Positions 45,599-55,324 of a stretch of DNA of 64,000 nt are shown here, one piece after another. The stretch is taken from the NCBI RefSeq assembly GCF_000519085.1, contig NZ_KI912577.1, positions 1,989,331 to 2,053,330 of the forward strand. The letters run 5' to 3'. This stretch comes from Methylobacterium sp. 10. Lineage in GTDB: Bacteria; Pseudomonadota; Alphaproteobacteria; Rhizobiales; Beijerinckiaceae. Both the position numbers and the translations under genes were made by a program. Numbering within the stretch: position 1 is the stretch's first letter; each line of letters begins with the position of its first letter. The notes below the pieces were generated by a model. It was not told where the DNA came from and searched no databases. It saw nothing but the letters and a program-made list of their open reading frames with translations.

Positions 45599-45619
45599 TT
45601 GACCGAACCGTTCAGTCAT
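45599..45619. promoter_or_regulatory. TetR-type operator 1 (imperfect palindrome)
   Basis: TTGACCGAAC and GTTCAGTCAT flank one central base; arms differ from perfect symmetry at two positions. It lies just upstream of the tetR ribosome binding site and resembles operator 2, suggesting autoregulation. Confidence 0.75.
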
Positions 45620-45664
45620 TCTACCTAGAAGCAATCGACGGCCTCGGTCAATTCGAGACCGAAG

Positions 45665-45685
45665 TTGACCGAACGGTTCGGTCAA
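45665..45685. promoter_or_regulatory. TetR-type operator 2 (perfect palindrome)
   Basis: The 10-bp arms TTGACCGAAC and GTTCGGTCAA are perfect inverse complements around one central base. It lies 24 bp before the emrA start and 66 bp from operator 1. Probable repressor site for the efflux operon. Confidence 0.85.
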
Positions 45686-45708
45686 TTTTCATCTTTCGGG
45701 ACGGGATC

Positions 45709-46926
45709 ATGTCTCTGCACGACGATGACCGGCACGACGACGTGCCCTCGGGTGCCGTCCATTCCGACGATGCCGAGCCGCTGGCGGCATCGCCGGCGAT
45801 CCCCGTCGTGGCCGGACCAACGGTGGCGCCACCAGCCGCAGCGGTCGCGCCGCGTCCGAAACGGCGTCCGCTGCGCAAGGCCGTTCTGGCAAGCCTCGTC
45901 GTCCTCGGCCTCGCCGGCGGCGGCTACCAGGGCTACGAATGGTGGAATGTGGGCCGCTTCTTCGTCTCTACCGACGACGCCTATGTCCAGGCCGACATCT
46001 CGATCCTCGCCGCCAAGGTTCCGGGCTATCTCGCTGCCGTGCCGGTGATGAACGGACAGGCGGTGAAGAAGGGCGATGTGATCGCCCGCCTCGACGACGG
46101 CGATTATCGCCTCGCCGCCCAAGCGGCGCACGACAAGCTCCTGACGCAGCAGGCGACCATTGCCCGCATTGGCCGGCAGGTGGAGGCTGCGCAGGCTCAG
46201 ATCCTCCAGAGTGCCGCGCAGATCGATGCAGCCAAGGCCGACTCCATTCGCGCTGCCGCCGATTACGCCCGCCAGCAGCAGCTGGAAAAGGTCGATTTCG
46301 TCGCTAAGTCGCGCATCGAGCAGGCTTTGGCCGACCGCAACCGCACCGAGGCCACGGTGAAGGGCGCCGAGGCGAACCTCGCCATGATGAAGGCCAATGT
46401 CGAGGTTCTGCGGGCTCAGGGCCGGGAGGCGGAAGGGCTCGCGGCCGAGCTGAAGACCGCCGAGGAGAGAGCCGCACGCGACCTCGCCTTCACGGTGATT
46501 CAGGCTCCCTTCGACGGCGTCGTCGGCAACAAGGCGGTGGAGGCGGGCGCCTATGTTGCGCCGGGCTCGCGCATCGCCGCCCTGGTCCCCCTTGAGAGCG
46601 TCCGGATCGATGCGAATTTCAAGGAGACGCAGGTCGAGCGGATGCATCCCGGTCAGCGCGTCCACATCGTGGTGGACGCCTATCCCGGCCAGGACATCGT
46701 CGGGGAGGTCGAGTCGTTGTCACCCGCTTCGGGCTCCGTCTTCAGCCTGCTGCCGCCGGACAACGCCACCGGCAACTTCACCAAGATCGTCCAGCGCCTG
46801 CCGGTGCGCATCCATGTGCCGGCGGACGTCGCCCATGAGGGGCTCCTGCGTCCGGGCCTTTCCGTCACCGTGCGCGTCGATACCCGCGACGGAGGCGAAC
46901 CCCTCCGCACGGCGTGGCGGCATTAG
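45709..46926 (+). CDS. HlyD/EmrA-type membrane fusion protein
   Basis: This 405-residue periplasmic adaptor of a tripartite multidrug pump has a cytosolic N-terminus rich in Asp and Pro (about 60 residues). One transmembrane helix follows (AVLASLVVLGLAGGGYQGYEW), then a lipoyl half-motif STDDAYVQADISILAAKVPGYL. A long alpha-helical hairpin and the second lipoyl half (TVIQAPFDGVVGNKAVEAGAYVAPG) complete it. It pairs with the EmrB-type transporter 9 bp downstream. The start ATG 45709 follows operator 2. Confidence 0.9.
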   Translation: MSLHDDDRHDDVPSGAVHSDDAEPLAASPAIPVVAGPTVAPPAAAVAPRPKRRPLRKAVLASLVVLGLAGGGYQGYEWWNVGRFFVSTDDAYVQADISILAAKVPGYLAAVPVMNGQAVKKGDVIARLDDGDYRLAAQAAHDKLLTQQATIARIGRQVEAAQAQILQSAAQIDAAKADSIRAAADYARQQQLEKVDFVAKSRIEQALADRNRTEATVKGAEANLAMMKANVEVLRAQGREAEGLAAELKTAEERAARDLAFTVIQAPFDGVVGNKAVEAGAYVAPGSRIAALVPLESVRIDANFKETQVERMHPGQRVHIVVDAYPGQDIVGEVESLSPASGSVFSLLPPDNATGNFTKIVQRLPVRIHVPADVAHEGLLRPGLSVTVRVDTRDGGEPLRTAWRH

Positions 46927-46935
46927 GGGCCGATC

Positions 46936-48522
46936 ATGGCCGCCACCGCCACCATCGCGCCGTCACCTATCGCGCTTGCCGCCGAGCCGCCCCTCGATCG
47001 CCGCCGGATGGTGGCCTTCGTCTGCATGGTGTTCGGGATGTTCATGGCGATCCTGGACATCCAGATCGTCTCGGCGTCGCTGGCCGAGATCCAGGCCGGG
47101 CTCTCGGCCTCGGGCGACGAGATCCCCTGGGTCCAGACCAGCTACCTCATCGCCGAGGTCATCGCGATCCCGCTCTCCGGCTTCCTGTCGCGGGTGATCT
47201 CGACGCGCTGGATGTTCGTGATCTCTGCCGGCGGCTTCACCCTGATGAGCCTGATGTGCGCGACCTCGACCTCGATCAACGAGATGATCCTGTGGCGGGC
47301 ACTGCAGGGCTTCATCGGCGGCGGCATGATCCCCACCGTCTTCGCCTCGGCCTTCACGATCTTCCCGCCCTCGAAGCGCTCCATCGTGTCGCCGATGATC
47401 GGCCTCGTGGCGACGCTCGCCCCCACCATCGGCCCGACGGTGGGTGGCTACCTCACGGATGCGTTCGACTGGCACTGGCTGTTCCTCATCAACGTGGTGC
47501 CGGGCATCGTCGTCACCGTCTCGACCTACCTGCTCGTCGATTTCGACGAGCCGAACCTCGACCTGTTCAAGCGCTTCGACTGGTTCGGTCTCGCCTTCAT
47601 GGCCGCCTTCCTCGGCTGCCTCGAATACGTGCTCGAGGAGGGACCGAACCACGACTGGCTCCAGGACGAGGCGGTCTTCGCCTGCGCCATCATCTGCGTC
47701 GCCGGCGGTGTCGCGTTCTTCTGGCGCGCACTGACCGCGCGGGAGCCCATCGTCGACCTGCGCGCCTTCTCCGATCGCAACTTCGCGGCGGGCTGCGTCT
47801 TCAGCTTCGTCCTCGGGATCGGTCTCTACGGTCTCACCTATCTCTACCCGGTCTATCTCGGGCGCGTGCGCGGCTACTCGGCCCTGCAGATCGGCGAGAC
47901 GATGTTCGTATCGGGCCTGTGCATGTTCGCCACCGCCCCCATCGCCGGGCGGTTCTCGGGCAGGATCGATCCGCGCATCCTGATGGGAATCGGCTTCACC
48001 GGTTTCGCCGCCGGTACCTGGATTGTCACCGGCCTGACCAAGGACTGGGATTTCTGGGAGCTGCTGCTGCCGCAGGTTCTGCGCGGTTGCTCGCTGATGC
48101 TGTGCATGATCCCGATCAACAACATCGCGCTAGGCACCCTACCGCCGGAGCGGATGAAGAATGCGTCCGGTCTCTACAACCTCACCCGCAATCTCGGCGG
48201 GGCGGTCGGCCTCGCCCTCATCAACACCGTGCTTAACGACCGCTGGGACCTGCATCTCGCCCGCCTGCACGAGCGCTTCACCTGGACGAACACTGCCGTA
48301 CTGGAGCGGCTCGACTCGACGCGCCGCCAGTTCGACGCCCTCGGTCTCGACGGCAACGCCGTGGCCCTCAAGTCGATGATGAACACGGTGCGGATGCAGG
48401 GGCTGGTGATGAGCTTCAGCGACGTCTTCCTGGTCCTCACATTCCTGTTCCTCGCCATGGCTTGCGCCACGCCGTTGATCCGCCGGCCACGGGACACCGC
48501 GCTGGCGGGCGGCGGCCATTGA
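46936..48522 (+). CDS. EmrB/QacA-type MFS drug transporter (DHA2, 14 TM)
   Basis: This 528-residue inner-membrane proton-coupled exporter has about 14 hydrophobic segments. The DHA2 signature is MAILDIQIVSASLAEIQAGL in helix 1, the WRALQGFIGGGMIPTVFA motif follows, and IGPTVGGYLTDAFDWHWLFLINVVPG is motif C. It works with the upstream HlyD-type protein. A cytosolic or periplasmic C-terminal loop (LARLHERFTWTNTAVLERLDSTRRQF) is typical of EmrB relatives. The drug substrate cannot be predicted. Confidence 0.92.
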   Translation: MAATATIAPSPIALAAEPPLDRRRMVAFVCMVFGMFMAILDIQIVSASLAEIQAGLSASGDEIPWVQTSYLIAEVIAIPLSGFLSRVISTRWMFVISAGGFTLMSLMCATSTSINEMILWRALQGFIGGGMIPTVFASAFTIFPPSKRSIVSPMIGLVATLAPTIGPTVGGYLTDAFDWHWLFLINVVPGIVVTVSTYLLVDFDEPNLDLFKRFDWFGLAFMAAFLGCLEYVLEEGPNHDWLQDEAVFACAIICVAGGVAFFWRALTAREPIVDLRAFSDRNFAAGCVFSFVLGIGLYGLTYLYPVYLGRVRGYSALQIGETMFVSGLCMFATAPIAGRFSGRIDPRILMGIGFTGFAAGTWIVTGLTKDWDFWELLLPQVLRGCSLMLCMIPINNIALGTLPPERMKNASGLYNLTRNLGGAVGLALINTVLNDRWDLHLARLHERFTWTNTAVLERLDSTRRQFDALGLDGNAVALKSMMNTVRMQGLVMSFSDVFLVLTFLFLAMACATPLIRRPRDTALAGGGH

Positions 48523-48686
48523 GACGACTGCACCGGCCGGGCCCTTAACCGTCCACCGAGGAAATCGGGGACGGGCGAGCCGCATGCGACGATCTCGCAG
48601 GCCTCGCCCGGTTTGCGTTCGCTCCACCGTGATCCGATCTGCTATGGACGTGTGTTGGCCCCTCGCGAGGCCCTGAGGATCGACGA

Positions 48687-49847
48687 ATGGACTTTCTAAC
48701 TTCGATGGGGGGGACGGCCTCCGGCTTCTTCGGGTCGGTGATCCCCTTCGTCATCGTGCTCAGCATCGTGGTGTTCGTCCACGAGATGGGCCATTTCCTC
48801 GTCGGCCGCTGGTGCGGGGTCGGCGTCCACGCCTTCTCCCTCGGCTTCGGCCCCGAACTCTTCGGCTTCAACGATCGTCACGGCACCCGCTGGAAAGTGT
48901 CGGCGATCCCGCTCGGCGGCTACGTCAAGTTCCACGGCGACGCCAACGGCGCGAGCGTGGCCGATCCCGCGGCCCTTGCGCGGATGACGCCTGAGGAGCG
49001 CGCCACGAGTTTCCCAGCCCAGAGCCTGGGCAAGCGCGCTGCCATCGTCGCTGCAGGACCCATCGCCAATTTTCTCCTCGCCATCGCGCTCTTTGCCGGC
49101 GCGATCTATGTTTCCGGCCGCTACGAGCTCCCGCCGCGCATCGACGGCGTGATGCCGAACAGCGCTGCCGAGCGGGCGGGCTTCCAGCCCGGTGACATTG
49201 TCACGTCCATCGACGGGACGCAGGTGACGAACTTCCTCGACATGCAGCGCACCGTCTCCGGCAGCGCCGGCGCCAGCCTCGCAGTCACCGTCGACCGCGG
49301 CGGCGAGACCAAGACTTTGACCGCGATTCCTGACGCGGTGGAGGAGCGCACGCCGTTCGGCAAGCACCGCCTCGGCCGTCTCGGCATCAAGGGACCGAAC
49401 GGCGCCGACGCCCAGGTTCGGCATTACGGCCTCATTCAATCCCTCGGGCTTGGCGTGTCGGAGACCTATTTCGTCGTCGACCGGACCATGAACTACCTCG
49501 GCAAGCTGGTGACGGGGCGCGAATCCGCCGATCAGCTGTCGGGGCCCATCGGGATCGCCCGCGTTTCGGGCGAGGTCGCCAAGGTCGGCGGTGTCGGCGG
49601 GCTCATCGGCCTCGTGGCGCTCCTGTCCGTGTCGATCGGCCTGCTTAACCTTTTCCCGGTTCCCCTCCTCGATGGCGGACACCTGTTGTTCTACGCGTTC
49701 GAGGCCGTCCGCGGCCGCCCCTTGAGCGAGAAGACCCAGGAGATCGGCTTCCGGATCGGGCTCGCGCTGGTATTGTTCCTGATGCTGTTCGCCGCCTGGA
49801 ACGACATCCTGAACCTCGGCGCGTCCTGGTCCGGACGGGGTTCCTGA
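48687..49847 (+). CDS. rseP: RIP metalloprotease RseP (site-2 protease)
   Basis: This 386-residue intramembrane zinc protease carries out the second cleavage in sigma-E signalling. The zinc-binding HEMGH spans residues 32-36 in the first helix, and the third ligand lies in LLDGGHLLFY near the C-terminus. A periplasmic PDZ domain lies at about residues 130-220 (SAAERAGFQPGDIVTSIDG). Start ATG 48687. It is directly upstream of bamA in the usual order, after the inserted efflux block. Confidence 0.95.
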   Translation: MDFLTSMGGTASGFFGSVIPFVIVLSIVVFVHEMGHFLVGRWCGVGVHAFSLGFGPELFGFNDRHGTRWKVSAIPLGGYVKFHGDANGASVADPAALARMTPEERATSFPAQSLGKRAAIVAAGPIANFLLAIALFAGAIYVSGRYELPPRIDGVMPNSAAERAGFQPGDIVTSIDGTQVTNFLDMQRTVSGSAGASLAVTVDRGGETKTLTAIPDAVEERTPFGKHRLGRLGIKGPNGADAQVRHYGLIQSLGLGVSETYFVVDRTMNYLGKLVTGRESADQLSGPIGIARVSGEVAKVGGVGGLIGLVALLSVSIGLLNLFPVPLLDGGHLLFYAFEAVRGRPLSEKTQEIGFRIGLALVLFLMLFAAWNDILNLGASWSGRGS

Positions 49848-50200
49848 CCCGACGCCGTCGTCTTGGTGGCGGCGCAGGGCATGGCTCCCGCAAGGTTGTG
49901 GATTTCTCCATAACGCCCTGATCAGGCTCGACAATCGAAAAGCCCGCCCGGTTCCCGGGGCGGGCTTTTTGCTGCAAATTGACGATTGATTCACCTTATC
50001 GAGCGATGAACGGGAACCGTTAAGTGACCGGAAGGCCACGTCTCCCCAAAATCCCCCCTACAGCCCAGGTCCGAGCGTTTGCTTCGCTCGGGAAACTCGG
50101 TAGAAGCTGAGCTTGGGACCAGGTGACGGGACGGTCGGATAACGACCGCCTGTCTGCGGGTGCAAACCCGGACTGTTAATAAATAGAGACGGGCGATTAC
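49848..50200 (+). promoter_or_regulatory. Spacer between rseP and bamA
   Basis: This 353-bp stretch contains no gene. It holds a strong terminator at 49940-49970 (annotated separately). Near 50131-50175, GGTCGG and CCGACC-like segments and a GCGGGTGCAAACCCG stem could fold in the bamA leader. The bamA promoter is expected here. Confidence 0.4.
49940..49970 (+). terminator. Rho-independent terminator after rseP
   Basis: AGCCCGCCC pairs with GGGCGGGCT around the loop GGTTCCCG, followed by TTTT; an AAAA run on the other side would allow activity in both directions. It separates the rseP transcript from bamA. Confidence 0.9.
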
Positions 50201-52786
50201 ATGATGTCGATGACGGGGAAGCGCCGGCGGAAGTCGGCCGAACGGACCATCGTCCTAGTCGCTGCCGCGGCCGCAGGGCTGGTTCTGGGCGGCACGGCTC
50301 AGGCGCAGCAGATCGTCGTCCAGGGTAACAAGCGCGTCGATGCCGACACGATCCGGTCCTACGTGACCGGCACGGCCTCGGGATCTCCCGAAGAAGCTCG
50401 CCGCAACCTGCTGGCGAGCGGCATGTTCTCCGACGTGAAAGTCTCGCGCAGCGGCGCCGGGACGGTGGTGACGGTACGCGAGAACAACCTCATCAACCGT
50501 GTCGTGTTCGAGGGGAACAAGAAGGTCGAGAAGGGGACGCTCGAAGCCGAGGTCGAGGCCAAGGCTCGCGGCGGCTTCAGCGAAGGCATCGTCCAGGCCG
50601 ATCTTCAGCGTATCCGCGAGATCTACCGCCGGGCCGGTCGCGGCACCGCCAAGGTCAGCTTCCGCACCGTCGATCTGCCCAACGGCCGCATCGACCTGAT
50701 CTACGTGATCGAGGAAGGCGACAAGACCGGTATCAAGGCGATCAACTTCGTCGGCAACAGTGCCTATTCCGAAAGCAAGCTGCGCGAGCTGATGAGCTCG
50801 TCCGAGATGAACTTCCTCTCGTTCATCAAGACTTCGGACGTCTACGATCCCGACCGGATCACCAACGATCTCGACCTCGTGCGCCGCTATTACCTGAAGA
50901 ACGGCTATGCCGACTTCCGGGTGGTGAATGCCGATGCGCGCTACGTCGAAGGCGAGGGCGATGCCGGCTGGGTCATTACCGTGACCGTGGACGAGGGTCA
51001 GCAATACACCGTCGGTGCGGTGGCCATCGATTCGCGTCTGCCGGGTGTCGACACCCAGATCCTCGACGGTGAGGTCCGCGCCGCCGTTGGCGACGTCTAC
51101 AATGCCGAGGACGTGGAGAAGACCCTCTCCGGCGTGACCAATCAGGTCGCCCGCCAGGGCTTCCCCTTCGCCCAGGTCCGCCCGACCGGCCAGCGCGACC
51201 GCGCCACCCATACCGTGGCCCTCGGCTTCGTCGTGGAGGACGGCCCGCGCGTCTATGTCGAGCGCATCAACATCCGCGGCAACACCCGCACCCGCGACTA
51301 CGTCATCCGCCGCGAGCTCGATCTCACCGAGGGCGATGCCTATAATCGCGTTCTCACAGACCGCGCCGAGCGTCGCCTGAACGGTCTCGGCTTCTTCAAG
51401 AAGGTCCGCTTCTCCAACGAGCCGGGCTCGTCGGCCGACCGCGTGATCATCAACATCGATGTCGAGGATCAGCCCACGGGTTCGTTCTCGGTGGCAGGCG
51501 GCTACTCCACCCAGGATGGCATCATCGGTGAAGTCTCGGTCTCCGAGTCGAACTTCCTCGGTCGCGGCCAGTATGTCCGCGTCGCCGGCACCGGCGGCCA
51601 GTACTCGCGCGGCGTCGACTTCTCGTTCACCGAGCCGTACTTCCTCGGCTACCGTCTCGCCGCCGGCTTCGACGCCTTCTACAAGTACAGCGACCTGACC
51701 CGCTACTCGCGCTACGAGACCACGGTCTACGGCGGTCAGATCCGCGTCGGCCTGCCGATCACGGAAGAGTTCGGCATCACCCTGCGCTACTCGCTCTACA
51801 ACACCGAGCTGACGATCCCGAACAGCACGAAGCGGCCGTATAACGACTGCTCGAACCCGATCCCCGGCTTCACAACGGTGAACCCGGCGGGCACGATCGA
51901 TCCCGTGTCCGGGCTCAATACGAGCGGTCTGGCGTCCTACCCGAACAATTGTGCTTACAATGGCGAAGCCTCGATTGCTCTGAAGGGTTCGACCGGCAAC
52001 ACGCTCACCTCGCTCGCCGGTGTGACGCTCGCCTATTCGACGCTGGACAATCTCGCCCAGCCGCGGAACGGCCTCTACGCCGAGTTGAAGCCTGAAATCG
52101 CAGGTCTCGGCGGTGACTCGAAGTTCTTCCGCGTGGCCGGCGACATGCGCTACTACAAGGAATTCTACGAGGACGTGGTCGGCTTCGCCCGCTTCCAGGG
52201 CGGCCATATCTCGCCGCTCACCGACGAGAAGCTGCGCATCACCGATCAGTACTTCCTCGGTCCGTCGCTCGTTCGCGGCTTCGCGCCCAACGGAATCGGT
52301 CCGCGCGACGTTGGCAGCGCCGATTCCCGCTCGAACGCCGTCGGCGGCACCACCTACTTCGGCGGCACGCTCGAAGTTCAGTTCCCCATCTACGGTATTC
52401 CGCGTGATCTCGGCCTGAAGGGTGCCGTCTTCGCCGATGCCGGTACGCTGTTCGGCTATAACAGCCGCACGCAGTTCAACGTGAACGGCGACTCGATCAT
52501 CAATGGCATCGCCCCCGGCGGGGCCTGTGCCTACACGGCGCTCGGCGCCGGAGCGATCACGGTCGAGCCGGAATGCCTGAACGTCCGCGACAAGATGACG
52601 ATCCGCTCCTCGATCGGCGCGTCCATCCTGTGGAACTCGCCGCTCGGCCCGATCCGCTTCGATTACGCCTACGCCCTGACCAAGGACGAAGGCCAGAAGA
52701 TCTACAACGCCGATGGCAGCTTCCTCGGCCGCGTCGGCAAGGATCAGCTTCAGGCCTTCCGTTTCTCCGGCGGTTCGCGCTTCTGA
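50201..52786 (+). CDS. bamA: Outer membrane protein assembly factor BamA
   Basis: This 861-residue Omp85 protein inserts beta-barrel proteins into the outer membrane. A signal peptide (LVAAAAAGLVLGGTAQA) is followed by five POTRA repeats (residues about 38-430, each with a GN-type start, as in FEGNKKVEKG, FVGNSAYSES and INIRGNTRTRDYVI). A 16-strand barrel then ends in the aromatic FRFSGGSRF, the signal recognised by the BAM complex. Position between rseP and lpxD is conserved. The start is an ATGATG pair. Confidence 0.97.
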   Translation: MMSMTGKRRRKSAERTIVLVAAAAAGLVLGGTAQAQQIVVQGNKRVDADTIRSYVTGTASGSPEEARRNLLASGMFSDVKVSRSGAGTVVTVRENNLINRVVFEGNKKVEKGTLEAEVEAKARGGFSEGIVQADLQRIREIYRRAGRGTAKVSFRTVDLPNGRIDLIYVIEEGDKTGIKAINFVGNSAYSESKLRELMSSSEMNFLSFIKTSDVYDPDRITNDLDLVRRYYLKNGYADFRVVNADARYVEGEGDAGWVITVTVDEGQQYTVGAVAIDSRLPGVDTQILDGEVRAAVGDVYNAEDVEKTLSGVTNQVARQGFPFAQVRPTGQRDRATHTVALGFVVEDGPRVYVERINIRGNTRTRDYVIRRELDLTEGDAYNRVLTDRAERRLNGLGFFKKVRFSNEPGSSADRVIINIDVEDQPTGSFSVAGGYSTQDGIIGEVSVSESNFLGRGQYVRVAGTGGQYSRGVDFSFTEPYFLGYRLAAGFDAFYKYSDLTRYSRYETTVYGGQIRVGLPITEEFGITLRYSLYNTELTIPNSTKRPYNDCSNPIPGFTTVNPAGTIDPVSGLNTSGLASYPNNCAYNGEASIALKGSTGNTLTSLAGVTLAYSTLDNLAQPRNGLYAELKPEIAGLGGDSKFFRVAGDMRYYKEFYEDVVGFARFQGGHISPLTDEKLRITDQYFLGPSLVRGFAPNGIGPRDVGSADSRSNAVGGTTYFGGTLEVQFPIYGIPRDLGLKGAVFADAGTLFGYNSRTQFNVNGDSIINGIAPGGACAYTALGAGAITVEPECLNVRDKMTIRSSIGASILWNSPLGPIRFDYAYALTKDEGQKIYNADGSFLGRVGKDQLQAFRFSGGSRF

Positions 52787-52793
52787 GCCAAGA

Positions 52794-52824
52794 CGCGCGG
52801 GCTTCCTTTCCCGAGGCCCGCGCG
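52794..52824 (+). terminator. Hairpin between bamA and lpxD
   Basis: CGCGCGGGC (52794-52802) pairs perfectly with GCCCGCGCG (52816-52824), leaving a 13-nt loop. Only TTGT follows, so it is likely to attenuate rather than stop transcription into lpxD. Confidence 0.4.
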
Positions 52825-52834
52825 TTGTCGCATC

Positions 52835-53899
52835 ATGTCTGATCCCATCTTCTTCGCATCCAGCACGGCCCTCAGCCTCGGTGACATCGCCGGGGCTGCA
52901 GGCATTATGCTTCCCGAAGGGGCTGACCCCCTGGCGATGGTCGGCGGCGCGTCTCCCCTCGAAAATGCGGGGCCGGGCGACCTCGCCTATATGGACAATG
53001 CCCGCTACGGCGATGTCCTGGCCCAAACCAGGGCCCTGGCCTGCCTCGTCTCGCCGCGTTTCGCGGCCAAGGTCCCCGCCGCTACGGTGGCCCTCGTTAC
53101 GCGCGACCCGTACAGGGTCTATGCCGGCCTGCTGGCGCGCTTCCATCCGGAGGCCATGCGGCCCCAATCACAATTCGCTACCGAGGGCGTCTCGCCCGGA
53201 GCCCATGTCCATCCCAAGGCGCGTCTCGAAGACGGGGTGATCGTCGATCCCGGCGCCGTGATCGGTCCCGGTGCCGAGATCGGCTCAGGCACGGTCATCG
53301 GCCCGAACGCCGTCATCGGCCCCAATGTCCGCATCGGCCGCGACTGCTCCATCGGGGCGGGGGCGACCCTGGCCTATGCCCTCGTCGGCAACCGCGTGAT
53401 CCTTCATCCGGGCGCGCGCATCGGTCAGGACGGGTTCGGGTTCGCCATGGGGCCGGGCGGGCATCTCAAGGTGCCCCAGACCGGCCGTGTCATCGTGCAG
53501 GACGATGTCGAGATCGGTGCCAACACCACGATCGATCGCGGCGCGGGCCGCGATACCATGATCGGGGAGGGGACCAAGATCGATAACCTCGTCCAGATCG
53601 CCCATAACGTGGTCATCGGCCGCCACTGCGTCATCGTCTCGGGCGTCGGCATTTCCGGCTCGACCACCTTGGAGGATTACGTGGTCCTCGGCGGCCAGGT
53701 CGGCGTGGTCGGGCATCTGCGGATCGGAATGGGCTCGCAGATCGCCGGATCTTCGAACGTCAACCGCGACGTACCACCCGGAAGCCGCTGGGGCGGCACG
53801 CCGGCCAAGCCCGTGCGTACCTGGTTTCGCGAACTCACCGCTCTCGCCCGCCTCGCAGAAAAGTCGGGCCGCGACACGAGTGAGCCACCCAAGGACTGA
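52835..53899 (+). CDS. lpxD: UDP-3-O-(3-hydroxyacyl)glucosamine N-acyltransferase LpxD
   Basis: This 354-residue enzyme adds the second acyl chain in lipid A synthesis. The N-terminal substrate domain is followed by a left-handed beta-helix of hexapeptide repeats ([20 protein letters not shown]). The catalytic His lies in [11 protein letters not shown]. The C-terminus ends in a helix typical of LpxD. It starts 48 bp after bamA and leads the lpxD-fabZ-lpxA-lpxI-lpxB cluster. Confidence 0.96.
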   Translation: MSDPIFFASSTALSLGDIAGAAGIMLPEGADPLAMVGGASPLENAGPGDLAYMDNARYGDVLAQTRALACLVSPRFAAKVPAATVALVTRDPYRVYAGLLARFHPEAMRPQSQFATEGVSPGAHVHPKARLEDGVIVDPGAVIGPGAEIGSGTVIGPNAVIGPNVRIGRDCSIGAGATLAYALVGNRVILHPGARIGQDGFGFAMGPGGHLKVPQTGRVIVQDDVEIGANTTIDRGAGRDTMIGEGTKIDNLVQIAHNVVIGRHCVIVSGVGISGSTTLEDYVVLGGQVGVVGHLRIGMGSQIAGSSNVNRDVPPGSRWGGTPAKPVRTWFRELTALARLAEKSGRDTSEPPKD

Positions 53900-54050
53900 G
53901 TCGGAACCGTCCCTGGCACGGCATGACCGGCTGCACGCCTCTCCAAGACTTGCATCCGTTGACGTTTATGCCGATGACGACGTTCGATTTTCTTCCAACG
54001 TTTAAGGCGAGGCGTCAGGGGCGCCGGGGCGCCATGGGATTGTTCGATCG

Positions 54051-54515
54051 ATGAGTGACATGCCGAAAGATCTGGGCTCGGCCGACATCCAGAAGATCCT
54101 GGAACTTCTGCCCCACCGTTACCCGTTCCTCATGATCGACCGCATCATCGAGATCGACGGGGACCGCTCCTGCATCGGGATCAAGAACGTCTCGTTCAAC
54201 GAGCCGCAATTCACCGGGCATTTTCCGGGCCTGCCGGTGTTCCCGGGCGTCCTGCTGATCGAGGGCATGGCCCAGACCGCCGGCGCAATCTGCTGCCAGC
54301 ACATCAAGACCGACGATGTGCGGGCCAAGCAGGTGTTCTTCATGACCATCGACAAGTGCAAGTTCCGCAAGCCCGTCGTGCCCGGCGATACGGTGCGGTA
54401 CCACATGACGAAGATGAACCAGCGTCGGACCATGTGGTGGTTCCGGGGCCAGGCGCGAGTGGGCGACACCCTCGTGGCCGAGGCCGAGATCGGCGCCATG
54501 CTGGTGACGGAGTGA
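54051..54515 (+). CDS. fabZ: 3-hydroxyacyl-ACP dehydratase FabZ
   Basis: This 154-residue hot-dog-fold enzyme dehydrates 3-hydroxyacyl-ACP in fatty-acid synthesis, competing with LpxA and LpxD for the substrate. Catalytic His lies in [13 protein letters not shown] and Glu in [11 protein letters not shown]. The stop overlaps the lpxA start by GTGA, and a 151-bp spacer lies between lpxD and fabZ. Confidence 0.96.
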   Translation: MSDMPKDLGSADIQKILELLPHRYPFLMIDRIIEIDGDRSCIGIKNVSFNEPQFTGHFPGLPVFPGVLLIEGMAQTAGAICCQHIKTDDVRAKQVFFMTIDKCKFRKPVVPGDTVRYHMTKMNQRRTMWWFRGQARVGDTLVAEAEIGAMLVTE

Positions 54516-55324
54516 GCGCCTTGGCCGAGATCCATCCGAGCTCCGTCATCGAGGACGGGGCCACGATCGGCGAAGGCGTGCGGATCGGTCCCTTCTGCCA
54601 TGTCGGACCAGATGTGACTCTGAGCGAGGGCTGCGAGCTCGTCAGCCACGTCGTCATCGCCGGGCACACCGGCATCGGTCCCCGCACGAAGCTCTATCCC
54701 TTCGCCTCCATCGGCCATCCGCCGCAGGATCTGAAGTTTCGCGGCGAGGCATCGACGCTGACCATCGGGGCCGACTGCCTGATTCGGGAAGGCGTCACGA
54801 TGAATCCCGGTACGGCCGGTGGCGGCCTCGAGACCGTCGTCGGCGACAAATGCACCTTCCTCGCCAATTCCCATGTGGGGCACGATTGTCGGGTAGGCGA
54901 TGGGGTCGTCTTCTCCAACAACGTCATGCTTGCCGGTCATTGCAGCGTCGGCGACTATGCGATCCTCGGCGGCGGCGCCGCGGTGATCCAGTTCGCCCGT
55001 GTCGGAGCCCATGCCTTCGTCGGCGGCCTGTCCGGGCTGGAGAACGATTGCATTCCCTACGGCATGGCGCTGGGCAACCGCGCCTATCTCTCGGGCCTCA
55101 ACATCATCGGCCTGCAGCGCCGGGGTTTTGCCCGCGAAGACATCCATGCCCTGCGCCGTGCCTATCGCCTGCTCTTTGCCCAGGAGGGCACCCTGATGGA
55201 GCGGGTGGAGGACGTGGCGGCGGAGTTCGAGTCGCATCGTGCCGTGGCCGAGATCATCGCCTTCATCCGCGAGGGCGGTAAGCGCTCGATCTGCACCCCG
55301 CGCGAGAATCCGGGCTCGGCTTGA
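54512..55324 (+). CDS. lpxA: UDP-N-acetylglucosamine acyltransferase LpxA
   Basis: This 270-residue enzyme catalyses the first step of lipid A synthesis. Hexapeptide-repeat beta-helix ([20 protein letters not shown]) with the catalytic His in [16 protein letters not shown], and a C-terminal helical domain ([15 protein letters not shown]). The GTG start overlaps the fabZ stop by 4 bp, which is the only start giving the usual N-terminal repeat. Confidence 0.95.
   Translation: MSALAEIHPSSVIEDGATIGEGVRIGPFCHVGPDVTLSEGCELVSHVVIAGHTGIGPRTKLYPFASIGHPPQDLKFRGEASTLTIGADCLIREGVTMNPGTAGGGLETVVGDKCTFLANSHVGHDCRVGDGVVFSNNVMLAGHCSVGDYAILGGGAAVIQFARVGAHAFVGGLSGLENDCIPYGMALGNRAYLSGLNIIGLQRRGFAREDIHALRRAYRLLFAQEGTLMERVEDVAAEFESHRAVAEIIAFIREGGKRSICTPRENPGSA

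Noticed and set aside
45587..45685. Longer TetR protein starting near 45685
   Set aside because: Its extra residues are translated operator palindromes; a strong ribosome binding site supports ATG 45586.
50255..53167. A 970-residue minus-strand frame across bamA
   Set aside because: Shadow of the bamA reading frame in GC-rich DNA, with no recognisable domain.
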